A stretch of 54,683 bases of DNA from Gammaproteobacteria bacterium. GTDB lineage: Bacteria; Pseudomonadota; Gammaproteobacteria; Acidiferrobacterales; Sulfurifustaceae. The DNA lies in NCBI GenBank assembly GCA_004298065.1, contig SCRL01000019.1, forward strand, positions 1-54,683, read 5' to 3'. The notes under the pieces were generated by a model. That model saw nothing but the letters and a program-made list of their open reading frames with translations, was not told where the DNA came from and did no database searches. Positions within the stretch are counted from its first letter, which is position 1; every line of letters starts with the position of its first letter. The position numbers and the translations under genes were made by a program. Of the stretch, positions 17,993 through 25,839 are shown piece after piece.

Positions 17993-18343
17993 ATGAACAT
18001 TCTTGAAAAAACCGATGAGGAGATATTAGCGATAGCCAATCCAATGTGGGCTGATCTCATCAAATACTCGAATGAAGGCAACTACGGTGCTTTTACCCGA
18101 AATTTTTCGTCTTCGTTTATCAAGGGAGCCAACGAAGTCGAATTGGGTAAACAGTTTGCGAGAAGTGACTTGGCCAAAAACCTGTCAGAAGATTATAAAT
18201 ATCTCGGCATGATCCGCCGTGGCGAGTACATCACTGTTTTATATAAAGTAATAAACAAAAAAAATAAGGGCGAATGGCTCGGCAGACTGGTGTTGGGTTA
18301 TGAGAAAGAAAAGGTAAGAATTTTTGGCGCCACGTTGTTTTAA
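17993..18343 (+). CDS. Conserved-looking small soluble protein, unknown
   Basis: A 116-residue protein, MNILEKTDEEILAIANPMWADLIKYSNEGNYGAFTRNFS, with an alternating helix/strand pattern and a C-terminal beta stretch (GEWLGRLVLGYEKEKVRIFGATLF). The N-terminal two helices followed by strands resemble an NTF2/SnoaL-like cone fold, which is a weak inference. No catalytic motif is seen. It is the first gene of an AT-richer five-gene set behind aprA, seven bases before the slyD-like gene's nominal frame. Confidence 0.7.
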   Translation: MNILEKTDEEILAIANPMWADLIKYSNEGNYGAFTRNFSSSFIKGANEVELGKQFARSDLAKNLSEDYKYLGMIRRGEYITVLYKVINKKNKGEWLGRLVLGYEKEKVRIFGATLF

Positions 18344-18358
18344 GAAAGGTTGCTCGAT

Positions 18359-18868
18359 ATGTCAGATTCGATTGAAGACAATAAATTCGTTGAATTAAAT
18401 TACAAGGTCATCGATAACAAGACCGGTGACGTACTGGTTACTGTAGAGTATCCGTTGGGTTATGTGCACGGAGCAAATGACGTGATGTCTGAACAAGTGA
18501 CCAAGGAGCTGTATGGCAAAAAAGTCGGCGACATCATCGAAGTGCCCGTTGACACGAAACTGTTATACGGCGATCGAGACGAATCGCTGGTCTTTACCGA
18601 TCGAATCGAAAATGTCCCGGAGGAATACCGGGAGATTGGCATGACCATCACCATGGAAAATGATAAAGGTGAGACGAAGAGTTTTATTGTGACCCGGTTT
18701 GATGACAAGACCCTGACTGTCGATGGTAATAACCCGCTTTGCGGCAGAGAAATCACTTTTGTACTGGAAGTGTTGTCGATCCGTGATGCGACCGATGAAG
18801 AAATCGAACATGGTGGTGCGGTCGACGCCAATCCGGATTTGAACGAAATACTTGCGCGCGCGCAGTGA
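18359..18868 (+). CDS. SlyD-like FKBP-type peptidyl-prolyl isomerase
   Basis: The 169-residue protein starts with an FKBP half (FVELNYKVIDNKTGDVLVTV, YPLGYVHGANDVMSEQVTKE), then a SlyD-type insert-in-flap chaperone domain (VPVDTKLLYGDRDESLVFTD to IVTRFDDKTLTVD), and closes with the FKBP strand GNNPLCGREITFVLEVLSIR. There is no His-rich tail, unlike E. coli SlyD. A gaaagg site supports the ATG at 18359. It overlaps the next gene by four bases. A folding role for the neighbouring sulfur enzymes is only an inference. Confidence 0.85.
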   Translation: MSDSIEDNKFVELNYKVIDNKTGDVLVTVEYPLGYVHGANDVMSEQVTKELYGKKVGDIIEVPVDTKLLYGDRDESLVFTDRIENVPEEYREIGMTITMENDKGETKSFIVTRFDDKTLTVDGNNPLCGREITFVLEVLSIRDATDEEIEHGGAVDANPDLNEILARAQ

Positions 18869-19887
18869 AATACTCAAACAATTACATTTTGTACCCGGTC
18901 AACAGGGCCCTGGAGCGTGCCATCGCTGATTCGCTGCGTTTGTTGGGCGATGAAGCGGCAGCTGCGGCCAAGCCGGATACACAGATAACGGTTGCGGATA
19001 AATTTCTTCATACACGGGGAAATTATGAGTTGCGTCATTTCAGTACGAATATACTGGAATCAGCTCAAGCGGCGTTCGAATCGGCGTTAACAACAGAAAG
19101 CGATAATCTGGCTCGTGCGACTCTCCTGAATAACCTGGGCAATGTGCTGGCCGCGCTCGCACAAATTCGCAGCGATGCCAATCTTTATGGTCAGTCAATA
19201 GCGTCATTCGAGAAAGCACTTGAACTTGTCAGCCAGGATGTATCGCCGACTGAATGGGCCGAGACACAAGCCAATTTGGGAACGGCATTGCAGGCATTGG
19301 GCCGACAAGAGGCGAATGCAAAATTACTGAATACGGCGATCGATGCCTACACCGCGGCGTTACTGGTGTATTCAAGAAAAGAAACCCCGGAAAAATGGTT
19401 ATTGGTCATGCATCAACTGGGTGCCGCGTTGCATTCCTACGGGCTCCTGCTCAAGGGTAATCGTACGTTGCACAAGGCTGTTGTTGCCTATAAAAATGCG
19501 CTGGCACTGCTTGATGCGGATAATTATGCATTCGAGTTAACCGCTACACATAATAACCGTGGCGCCGTTTTACACCACCTCGCTGAGTCGGAAGAAAACC
19601 CGGAGCGCATCAAAGAGGCGATTCATTCATATGAAAAGGCCTTAACGGTCAGCATGGAGCAGCAATTACCTTTTCACCTGGCGGTCATCATTCGCGTGAA
19701 CAAGGCGACGGCACAAAATGCTCTGGTGGAGCTAACAAAGGATGCTGTGCTTGCACAGGATGTTGCCGATGAATTTGAATTGATCCTGGAGTGCTTCCCG
19801 CATGCATTACAGCCACTTTGCGTAAAGCACTGCGAGGCGCAGCTGAATCAGGCACGTAAGCTGGCGGGAACTTCGGCCGCCGCGTAG
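18865..19887 (+). CDS. Tetratricopeptide-repeat protein
   Basis: A 340-residue, nearly all-helical protein with at least four TPR-like units, such as LLNNLGNVLAALAQ, AETQANLGTALQALGRQ, LLVMHQLGAALHSYG, ATHNNRGAVLHHLAE and IKEAIHSYEKALTV. No signal peptide or enzyme domain is evident, so it is probably a scaffold. The GTG start overlaps the stop of the slyD-like gene (GTGA), indicating coupling. Confidence 0.8.
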   Translation: MKYSNNYILYPVNRALERAIADSLRLLGDEAAAAAKPDTQITVADKFLHTRGNYELRHFSTNILESAQAAFESALTTESDNLARATLLNNLGNVLAALAQIRSDANLYGQSIASFEKALELVSQDVSPTEWAETQANLGTALQALGRQEANAKLLNTAIDAYTAALLVYSRKETPEKWLLVMHQLGAALHSYGLLLKGNRTLHKAVVAYKNALALLDADNYAFELTATHNNRGAVLHHLAESEENPERIKEAIHSYEKALTVSMEQQLPFHLAVIIRVNKATAQNALVELTKDAVLAQDVADEFELILECFPHALQPLCVKHCEAQLNQARKLAGTSAAA

Positions 19888-19964
19888 CAAATAAAACGCG
19901 TCGCGGCGTTTTCTACTGCAGTGTTTGGTAAGAAGAGAAAATTAGATCAAGGGTTTTAAGTTTA

Positions 19965-20375
19965 GTGTCAGAAATAAAGCCAGAAAAAAGGCGCGACCCC
20001 AACAACCCGTGCCTGTTTTGCAAAGACCCACGAGGCGTGTCACTGGTACATGAGCTCGCATACAGCGCCCGTGACACCTATGCGGTCAGTCCGGGCCATA
20101 CCCTGGTCATCCCGAAGCGGCATGTCGCGAGCTTTTTCGACCTGACGCCGGAAGAGATCAACGCCTGCATGGGGCTGATCACCGAGGAGCGCCGGTTGCT
20201 GGATGCGGAGTTCAAGCCCGACGGCTACAACATCGGGGTGAATATCGGGCCTGCGGCCGGGCAAAGTATTTTTCATGTCCATATTCACATCATTCCCCGC
20301 TACCAGGGGGATGTCGAAAACCCCCAAGGGGGCGTGCGACATGTGATCCCCAGGAATGCACATTACACGCGATAG
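19965..20375 (+). CDS. HIT-family nucleotide hydrolase/transferase
   Basis: The 136-residue protein has an N-terminal zinc-type CLFC, then GHTLVIPKRHVASFFDLTPEE and the catalytic histidine triad in FHVHIHIIPRYQGD. It starts at a GTG 77 bases after the TPR gene. HIT proteins cleave nucleotide phosphoramidates and dinucleoside polyphosphates, and Fhit-type members are known to hydrolyse APS. Its position close to sat-aprMBA makes APS a candidate substrate, but that is an inference from context. Confidence 0.9.
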   Translation: MSEIKPEKRRDPNNPCLFCKDPRGVSLVHELAYSARDTYAVSPGHTLVIPKRHVASFFDLTPEEINACMGLITEERRLLDAEFKPDGYNIGVNIGPAAGQSIFHVHIHIIPRYQGDVENPQGGVRHVIPRNAHYTR

Positions 20376-20420
20376 AGAGTATAATTTTGTTAGTTGTTTT
20401 AACCGTTGAGGAGCACTGAA

Positions 20421-20588
20421 ATGAGTGAAAAGCCAGTATTTACCAGACCCAAGGTCCCAGCCGGCAAAACCGAGTTTGTAACAACGACCCAGAAAGAAAT
20501 CACCCCGGGTAAGTTTTTTGTTGGCTATGAGACCACCTGGAAAACTTTCCAGAAGGAAGTCCCTTACAAGACCCCCAAGAAGCCCTGA
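20421..20588 (+). CDS. Small protein (55 aa), unknown
   Basis: MSEKPVFTRPKVPAGKTEFV followed by TTTQKEITPGKFFVGYETTW and a Lys/Pro-rich end. A clear gagga ribosome site eight bases before the ATG at 20421 supports it as real. It is hydrophilic, with aromatic residues in the middle and no cysteines. I do not recognise it. It is the last gene of the AT-richer cluster and is followed by a terminator. Confidence 0.6.
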   Translation: MSEKPVFTRPKVPAGKTEFVTTTQKEITPGKFFVGYETTWKTFQKEVPYKTPKKP

Positions 20589-20649
20589 ATCGGTTTGCCG
20601 CGCGGTCCCGGTGATCGCGCGGCGACTCAATCCAAAGTGAATGAGTGCC

Positions 20650-20678
20650 AAGCACGCTTTTTACAGCGTGCTTTTTTT
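20650..20678. terminator. Rho-independent terminator
   Basis: The stem aagcacgc / gcgtgctt is followed by a run of T. A second GC hairpin (gccgcgcg / cgcgcggc) lies about 50 bases upstream without a T tract. Together they close the cluster ending at 20588, and the T-rich hairpin could also serve the leftward DUF4279 gene. Confidence 0.8.
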
Positions 20679-20765
20679 GAACTCAGGAAAGTGAAAAACG
20701 GTGACGCCACGGACGCGGTGTTCTGGCGGGTGGCGGTCACGCGCCGACACTCGCTGACTGAACGC

Positions 20766-21182
20766 TCAGACCCGTTTTGAGAGCCGGTAGTCGACATTAA
20801 TAAAGGCGCCAATATCCGCGAGGAAGCGGATGGTTCTGGCGCCGAAAGCGACATCCGGCGCGGATTCCGTTTTATCCACCGACAGTTCCAGCACCAGGCC
20901 AATCCGCGGCGACAGATTGTGGCTTTTACAGATGGCCAGAATCTTGTCCTTGGCCGGCTCGATTTTCTTGATCAGGTCGTCCGTGAGCTTGTACACGTCG
21001 AAATCACCGGTCACCGTCTCGGTCGACAGCTCCCAGGAACTCAACACCGGCTTGTTCAGGTCGCTCCTGGCCCCGGAGGCATCGATCGAGGTCGGTTGGA
21101 TGCCGAGGTGTTGCGTGACCTGGTCGGGATCGAAATGATAGCCCGCCAAGGTGAAATGGACCCGTGCTTTATTACTCGCCAA
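20766..21182 (-). CDS. DUF4279 domain protein
   Basis: This 138-residue protein starts MASNKARVHFTLAGYHFDPDQVTQHLGIQPT and has the SWELSTE motif and an ATIRFLADIGAFINVDYRL-like end, matching the DUF4279 family. These often occur near mobile or defence genes, with unknown function. The TQHLGIQPT segment is the most conserved part. About 224 bases upstream hold no further gene, only a presumed divergent promoter. Confidence 0.75.
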   Translation of the reverse strand: MASNKARVHFTLAGYHFDPDQVTQHLGIQPTSIDASGARSDLNKPVLSSWELSTETVTGDFDVYKLTDDLIKKIEPAKDKILAICKSHNLSPRIGLVLELSVDKTESAPDVAFGARTIRFLADIGAFINVDYRLSKRV

Positions 21183-21406
21183 AAGCTTATCTCCGTGCCC
21201 GTTGCTGCCTATTTTGGAACAAGCAGCATGTAAAAACGTGTTCGAGACCAGTCGTTATTCATCGTACCACCGGGCAATCGGCCATTGCCAGTCCGAGGAA
21301 ATTGTTCACCCACTTCCCTGTGACCCACCCTCGCTGCATAAAGTGGCGCGGGCCGCGCCGGCGGCTGTCCACATTGGTTCCGGACAAATTTAGGGAGCTG
21401 TTCTGC

Positions 21407-21673
21407 ATGGCGAGCGATGACCTCGACAGCTTCCGCGCGTTCGTCGCGAGCGAGCCGTTCGGCGAGAACTACGACATCCAGGACGAGGAGCTGAAGCAGA
21501 TCCTGGTGGGCGACAAGGAACTGATGCTGTTCGCGTTCCGCTTCCTGCGTCAGACGATGCTCGGCGAGGACACCATCAAGATGAAGCCGGACGCCTTCGA
21601 CAAACGCCTCGCGCGCAAGCAGGAGCGCGAAGCCAAGGCGCAGAACTTCGACGTGCCGACCGGGGGCGAATAG
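21407..21673 (+). CDS. Small acidic protein, unknown (88 aa)
   Basis: MASDDLDSFRAFVASEPFGE followed by a helical, charged middle (QDEELKQILVGDKELMLFAFRFLR) and a basic Lys/Arg region. A strong T-tract hairpin follows the stop, which supports a real transcribed gene. The ribosome site is a gggag eight bases upstream. No family is recognised. Confidence 0.55.
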   Translation: MASDDLDSFRAFVASEPFGENYDIQDEELKQILVGDKELMLFAFRFLRQTMLGEDTIKMKPDAFDKRLARKQEREAKAQNFDVPTGGE

Positions 21674-21694
21674 GCCCCGAGCTGTAAACGACGC

Positions 21695-21724
21695 AAAAGC
21701 CGCCCACCCGGGCGGCTTTTCGTT
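21695..21724 (+). terminator. Rho-independent terminator
   Basis: The stem aaaagccgccc / gggcggctttt has a short loop and is followed by cgttt. It lies directly after the 88-residue gene. Confidence 0.85.
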
Positions 21725-21782
21725 TATGCCCGTCCCACGGGGGTGCCTGTGCTATCATTTTCGGCATCACTGGATCAGGCGA

Positions 21783-21986
21783 ATGTCCATGGACTACCAA
21801 GCGCGCATCGTTCGCGACCCGAAAATCTGCGGAGGGGAGCCCGTCATCAAGGGCACCCGCGTCACCCTGCGCACGGTGTTGGCGAGCCTGGCGGAGGGCG
21901 ATGACATCGCCACGATCCTCAAGGAATTCCCCACCCTTACGGAAGAAGATGTCCGTGCCATTAACGCTTTTGCTGCTGACCATTGA
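21783..21986 (+). CDS. DUF433 protein, probable antitoxin-type DNA-binding protein
   Basis: 67 residues with the DUF433 signature RIVRDPKICGGEPVIKGTRVTLRTVLASLAEGD, then ILKEFPTLTEEDVRAINAFA. DUF433 proteins are small winged-helix-like regulators that usually pair with a PIN-like DUF5615 toxin. Here no DUF5615 follows. Instead an unrelated antitoxin/ParE pair begins 15 bases later. The ATG at 21783 is used, and 21789 is also possible. Confidence 0.8.
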   Translation: MSMDYQARIVRDPKICGGEPVIKGTRVTLRTVLASLAEGDDIATILKEFPTLTEEDVRAINAFAADH

Positions 21987-22001
21987 TTATCGGGAGACCG
22001 C

Positions 22002-22184
22002 ATGACATCGAGCGTCAAAGAGGAAGCTGCAAAACTCATCCGCGACCTGCCGGAACAGGCCACGTGGGACGATTTGATGTATGAAATCTACGTCCGGCAG
22101 AAAATCGAGGAAGGACTGAAGGCGGCGGACGACGGCCGCGTGTTGTCGCATGAGGAGGTCAAGCGCCGGTTCGGCCTGAAATGA
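22002..22184 (+). CDS. RelB/ParD-like antitoxin
   Basis: A 60-residue helical protein, MTSSVKEEAAKLIRDLPEQATWDDLMYEIYVRQKIEEGLKAADDG, ending SHEEVKRRFGLK. The pattern of a WDDLMYEIYVRQKIEEGLK helix and a short tail matches antitoxins that precede ParE/RelE toxins. The stop overlaps the toxin ATG as ATGA. Confidence 0.85.
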   Translation: MTSSVKEEAAKLIRDLPEQATWDDLMYEIYVRQKIEEGLKAADDGRVLSHEEVKRRFGLK

Positions 22185-22492
22185 TTCTGGAGTGGACCGA
22201 ACCCGCGGTGAATGCCCTTCAAGGCATTCACGACTACATCGCCCAGGACCAACCCTTCTACGCCACCCGCTTCATCGAGCGCATCGTCCTTACCGCTGAA
22301 AGGCTGCGGGATTTCCCCGACATCGGCAGAAAGGTTCCCGAAGCCGCCAATAAGAACGACATCCGCGAGCTGATATTCCAGGGTTACCGCATCATCTACC
22401 GTCATAGACCCGACCGCGTACTGATCCTGACAGTCGTGCATGGCAGCCGAGACTTAACCCACCAACCGGTAAAGCCGTGGGAAGTTGGTTAG
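22181..22492 (+). CDS. ParE/RelE-family toxin
   Basis: A 103-residue toxin of the ParE/RelE superfamily: MILEWTEPAVNALQGIHDYIAQDQPFYATRFIERI, LRDFPDIGRKVPE, IRELIFQGYRIIYRHRPDRVLILTVVHGSRDL. The REL-x-YRIIY and VHGSRDL features are typical. ParE poisons gyrase while RelE cuts mRNA, and the sequence alone does not settle which. Translational coupling to the antitoxin supports a functional module. Confidence 0.88.
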   Translation: MILEWTEPAVNALQGIHDYIAQDQPFYATRFIERIVLTAERLRDFPDIGRKVPEAANKNDIRELIFQGYRIIYRHRPDRVLILTVVHGSRDLTHQPVKPWEVG

Positions 22493-22621
22493 AGTCGCGT
22501 TAGTGATCAGTAAATAAAAGGGCACCCCAGTCGTCCTTTCTGTTGCCGGCAAGACGGCGTCGCAACTATTGGCGTAACACCCTGTCATAAAAGCGGTCGA
22601 ACCGACGCGATGGGGCTTTCA

Positions 22622-23236
22622 ATGCGCATAACCATTTCAAGAATCGCGGCAGTGCTGGCCGGGCTGATGCTGGGCGCGTTGGCGCTGGCGGCCGAACCGA
22701 TGGCCCCGGGCAAAACGAGCGCCACGGCGATTTTTGCCGGCGGCTGCTTCTGGTGCATGGAGCCGCCATACGACGAGCTTGCGGGCGTGGTGGCGACCAC
22801 GTCGGGCTATACCGGCGGGCGTAAACTGAATCCGACCTACCAAGAAGTCTCGGCGGGCGGCACCGGGCATTTCGAGGCGGTGCAAATCGCCTACGACCCG
22901 GCGAAGGTCAGCTACGAAAAGCTGCTGGAAGTATTCTGGCGCAATGTCGATCCGCTCGACGGTGGCGGCCAGTTCTGCGACCGCGGCGACTCGTACAAGA
23001 CCGCGATCTTCTACCGGAACGAAGAACAGAAGCGGCTCGCGGAGCGGTCGAAGGCCGAAATCGAACAACGTCTTGGAAAGAAGGTGGCGACTCCTATCCT
23101 CCCGGCCGCGACGTTCTACGCCGCCGAGGACTACCACCAGGATTACTACATGAAGAATCCGCTGCGCTATAAGTATTACCGCTATTCCTGCGGGCGCGAT
23201 CAGCGCCTGGAAAAACTCTGGGGCGCGAAGCGCTGA
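22622..23236 (+). CDS. msrA: Exported peptide methionine-(S)-sulfoxide reductase
   Basis: Reduces methionine-S-sulfoxide in oxidised proteins. The signal peptide MRITISRIAAVLAGLMLGALALAAEP points to the periplasm. The catalytic motif is GGCFWCMEPPYD, followed by GYTGGRKLNPTYQEVSAGGTGHFEAVQI and ILPAATFYAAEDYHQDYY. A C-terminal CG near the end is a candidate recycling cysteine. The last codons (LEKLWGAKR) recur as an isolated tail at 25.8 kb next to msrB. The ATG at 22622 is preferred over 22610 because it suits the signal peptide. Confidence 0.93.
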   Translation: MRITISRIAAVLAGLMLGALALAAEPMAPGKTSATAIFAGGCFWCMEPPYDELAGVVATTSGYTGGRKLNPTYQEVSAGGTGHFEAVQIAYDPAKVSYEKLLEVFWRNVDPLDGGGQFCDRGDSYKTAIFYRNEEQKRLAERSKAEIEQRLGKKVATPILPAATFYAAEDYHQDYYMKNPLRYKYYRYSCGRDQRLEKLWGAKR

Positions 23237-23362
23237 CGCCGGGGCGCTTGCCTTACTCTATAAACACGAGAAATAAATCTGTCCCGAATTTTCGGTCCGT
23301 GTGGCCTAGTGGCGCCCTTCGTGCGCAAAGTCGTGGCGAAATCAACCGCCCCGGCTTGAGTG

Positions 23363-24295
23363 CTACCGAGGGGCGGGAACGTCGTCCCTTTCCCAATACG
23401 GGACGTCACCGAAACGTTCGCGCAGCATGTCGATAAATAGCCTGACTTTCTGCGATAAGTGACGCCGGCTGGGATAGAGCGCCTGGATCGGAAAAGAGGG
23501 ATGGGTATAGTCGGGGAGCAGCGCGATCATGCCTCCTTGCCGGAGATCTCGCCAGACGTCCCAAGCGGGCCGCAGCGCAATGCCCATGCCGGCCAGTATG
23601 GCCTCGCGCAGCGCGTCGCAGTTGTTGGTTTCGAAATTTCCTTGCACCCTCACCCCATGTTCCCTGCCTTTGGGGTCAACGAAGTTCCATGAATCCATGG
23701 GCGTGGGGTTGGCGAAGAGCAGAGCATTGTGCACACGCAGTTCTTCGGGACAGGTTGGCTGCCCATGGCGGGCGATGTAGCCGGGCGACGCGACGAGTAC
23801 CCGCTTGTCGATTCCCAATGGACTCACGATGAGGTTGGAATCCCGCAGTTCGCCGATACGCACGGCCAAGTCGTAGCCTTCCTCGATCAGGTCCACATGT
23901 TGATCTGAAAGGTGCAGGGCAAGGCGCACATTCGGGTAGCGGCCAAGAAATTCTGGGACCAGCGGCGCGATATGCTGGCGCCCGAAGGCCGCGGGGACCG
24001 TCACTCGAAGTGTGCCGCTCGGTTGGCGGCTTCCCTGGCTGATCAGCGTTTCCGCTTCTTCCAGTTCCGCCAATATCCGCACGCAGTAGTCGTGGTAGAG
24101 CGCGCCTTCATCGGTGAGGCTTAATTTGCGGGTCGATCGATGGATCAAGCGCACGCCGACATCGCCTTCCAGGCGCTGAATGCGCTTGCTGACAACGGCG
24201 CTGGAGAATCCCAACTCGCGTCCGGCGGCGGCCATGCTCCCCTCTTTGACCACCCTGGTGAAAATAAGCAGATCGTCCAGGTTGCGCGCGGCCAT
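23363..24295 (-). CDS. LysR-family transcriptional regulator
   Basis: The 310-residue protein has an N-terminal winged HTH (LDDLLIFTRVVKEGSMAAAGRELGFSSAVVSKRIQRLEGDVGVRL) and a periplasmic-binding-like effector domain (GTLRVTVPAAFGRQHIAPLVPEFLGRYPNVRL, NALLFANPTPMDSWNF). It belongs to the CrgA/AaeR-like branch. It is divergent from the DsrE2 gene with 109 bases between, so it probably regulates it. The effector is unknown. Confidence 0.92.
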   Translation of the reverse strand: MAARNLDDLLIFTRVVKEGSMAAAGRELGFSSAVVSKRIQRLEGDVGVRLIHRSTRKLSLTDEGALYHDYCVRILAELEEAETLISQGSRQPSGTLRVTVPAAFGRQHIAPLVPEFLGRYPNVRLALHLSDQHVDLIEEGYDLAVRIGELRDSNLIVSPLGIDKRVLVASPGYIARHGQPTCPEELRVHNALLFANPTPMDSWNFVDPKGREHGVRVQGNFETNNCDALREAILAGMGIALRPAWDVWRDLRQGGMIALLPDYTHPSFPIQALYPSRRHLSQKVRLFIDMLRERFGDVPYWERDDVPAPR

Positions 24296-24404
24296 ATTAT
24301 CAACGTTTTGGAATTGGTGAGTTAACGGATTGGCGGATTATCAATAATTTTGACATCGTAGATGATGGCCTTCGTCTTAACAAGCGCATAACGGGGGTAA
24401 GGGT

Positions 24405-25025
24405 GTGAGCATTGCAGGGCTGAAGCCAAGCGTGGATCAGACGGCGCAAGAGCGCGAGCGCTTTAATGCGTGGTTCCGCGAAGAGCACGAGACGCTCATG
24501 CGCGAACGCGAGGAGGCGCACACGCCACGTTTGGCGCTGATCGCGACGAAAGGAACCCTGGACTGGGCATATCCGCCGTTTATCCTGGGTTCGACCGCCG
24601 CGGCCTTGGGCTGGGATGTGTCGATCTTCTTTAGCTTCTACGGCCTGGAGCTGCTGAAGAAAGATCCGCAACTGGGCGTTTCGCCGTTGGGCAATCCAGC
24701 GATGCCGATGAAGTTTCCGGTAGGCCCTTCCTGGTTTCGTGGCGTCAACTGGAACATCCCAAATGCGGTGATGGGAAATGTGCCCGGCTTCGAAGCCATG
24801 GCCAAGGCCATGTTCGCCAGCACCTTGAAGCGAAAAGGGGTGGCCAGTATTTCAGACCTGCGCAACGCATGCGTCGAATCCGGCGTGAAGATGATTGCCT
24901 GCCAGATGACGGTGGATTTGTTCGGTTATCGCAAAGAGGATTTCATTCCCGAGGTGACCGAGTGGGCGGGCGCGGCAAGTTTCCTGCCGGTCGCCGCCAC
25001 GGCCGATACGGTTTTATTTATTTGA
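24405..25025 (+). CDS. DsrE2-type (DsrE/DsrF/DrsH-like) sulfur-trafficking protein
   Basis: A 206-residue protein with the DsrE2 family pattern: LALIATKGTLDWAYPPFILG, AALGWDVSIFFSFYGLELLKK, MKFPVGPSWFRGV, and the conserved cysteine in MIACQMTVDLFGY. Such proteins carry persulfide sulfur with TusA and rhodanese in sulfur oxidisers. No tusA or rhodanese gene is adjacent. The start is a GTG after a gggggtaaggg site. It is divergent from a LysR gene and followed by a small DUF2892-like membrane protein. Confidence 0.85.
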   Translation: MSIAGLKPSVDQTAQERERFNAWFREEHETLMREREEAHTPRLALIATKGTLDWAYPPFILGSTAAALGWDVSIFFSFYGLELLKKDPQLGVSPLGNPAMPMKFPVGPSWFRGVNWNIPNAVMGNVPGFEAMAKAMFASTLKRKGVASISDLRNACVESGVKMIACQMTVDLFGYRKEDFIPEVTEWAGAASFLPVAATADTVLFI

Positions 25026-25083
25026 CCTCAAGCGATGGTCGAGGCGCGGACGCTTTCGACGCGTTGTAAAAACGGAGATGGTA

Positions 25084-25293
25084 ATGCGCCAATACATGGC
25101 AGGAACGGCAATGCGATTTTTCTTCTTTTTCGCCGGCTCGGTGCTATGGGCGGGCATTTGGCTGACGGGTTTCTCCAACGCCCATTGGCTGCTCTACCTG
25201 CCCGCAGCGCTGCTCTATTTCGCCGCGCTTACCGCTATTTGTCCGGTGCTGATTGTTTCGCGCATCATTTTCGACGACGGGCGGATGAGGTAG
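25084..25293 (+). CDS. Small membrane protein, DUF2892/YgaP-anchor-like
   Basis: About 69 residues with two hydrophobic helices (MRFFFFFAGSVLWAGIWLTG and LLYLPAALLYFAALTAICPV), then IVSRIIFDDGRMR. The helix-turn-helix hairpin and the FCP/ICP-like motif resemble the DUF2892 membrane part of YgaP-type rhodaneses. The ATG at 25084 has ggaga six bases before it. It follows the DsrE2 gene by 58 bases and is a plausible membrane partner for sulfur transfer. Confidence 0.65.
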   Translation: MRQYMAGTAMRFFFFFAGSVLWAGIWLTGFSNAHWLLYLPAALLYFAALTAICPVLIVSRIIFDDGRMR

Positions 25294-25339
25294 TTGAACA
25301 CCGCTCTGGCGGGTGCTGCATGTTCAGGGGGATTCGACG

Positions 25340-25720
25340 ATGAATTGGATTGTTTCTCTTATGAGTGGCGAGGAGTCATGCTCGATCGCCAAAGTGGGCG
25401 ACAGAGAAATCGAGGTGTTTTGCTCGCCTCGTGCGGATAGGGCTCTGGCGAAACGCGATCAGGCTTTGATCGTGGAAGTACGGCTGTCTTTCGGGTGCCT
25501 GGTGCGCAAGGAAGTGCGTTTTCTCGAATTGTCGGCCGCCGAAAACGCCATTGAGGTGAATGAAAGATTGCGCCTGCTGGTAACGACATTCGTGCCGTCC
25601 GTGTGTGAAATCGGCGCGACGGAGCAAGCCGTGGCAAGCCCAAGGCCGCGGGAATTCACGCCGAAGTGGGTTCGAATCGACCACGCCAAGGGTAGATGGA
25701 TTGGCGACTATGGCTTGTAG
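25340..25720 (+). CDS. Hypothetical protein (126 aa)
   Basis: MNWIVSLMSGEESCSIAKVGDREIEVFC followed by a central basic segment and RPREFTPKWVRIDHAKGRWIGDYGL. There are four cysteines but no clear motif. An agggggat site precedes the ATG. I do not recognise it. It is the last gene of the LysR-DsrE2 cassette, just before the right-hand direct repeat. Confidence 0.5.
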   Translation: MNWIVSLMSGEESCSIAKVGDREIEVFCSPRADRALAKRDQALIVEVRLSFGCLVRKEVRFLELSAAENAIEVNERLRLLVTTFVPSVCEIGATEQAVASPRPREFTPKWVRIDHAKGRWIGDYGL

Positions 25721-25791
25721 ATCGGGTAGGGGGGCGTCGGCCATCGGGAAAATATTTTTCCGGCCGACCTGACCGTCTCCAAAATAAATCT

Positions 25792-25834
25792 GTCCCGATT
25801 TTTCGTGTGGAAAAACTCTGGGGCAAGAAAAACT
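25792..25834 (+). pseudogene. Repeat plus isolated 3' tail of a second msrA
   Basis: The stretch 25792-25805 repeats the aaataaatctgtcccga motif found at 23271. It is followed by tggaaaaactctggggc (25808-25824), identical to the last codons of msrA at 23208-23224, and runs to a stop as RVEKLWGKKN. It abuts the msrB 3' end. This is best read as the remnant of an msrA end that once converged on msrB. Confidence 0.75.
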
Positions 25835-25839
25835 AAGGT

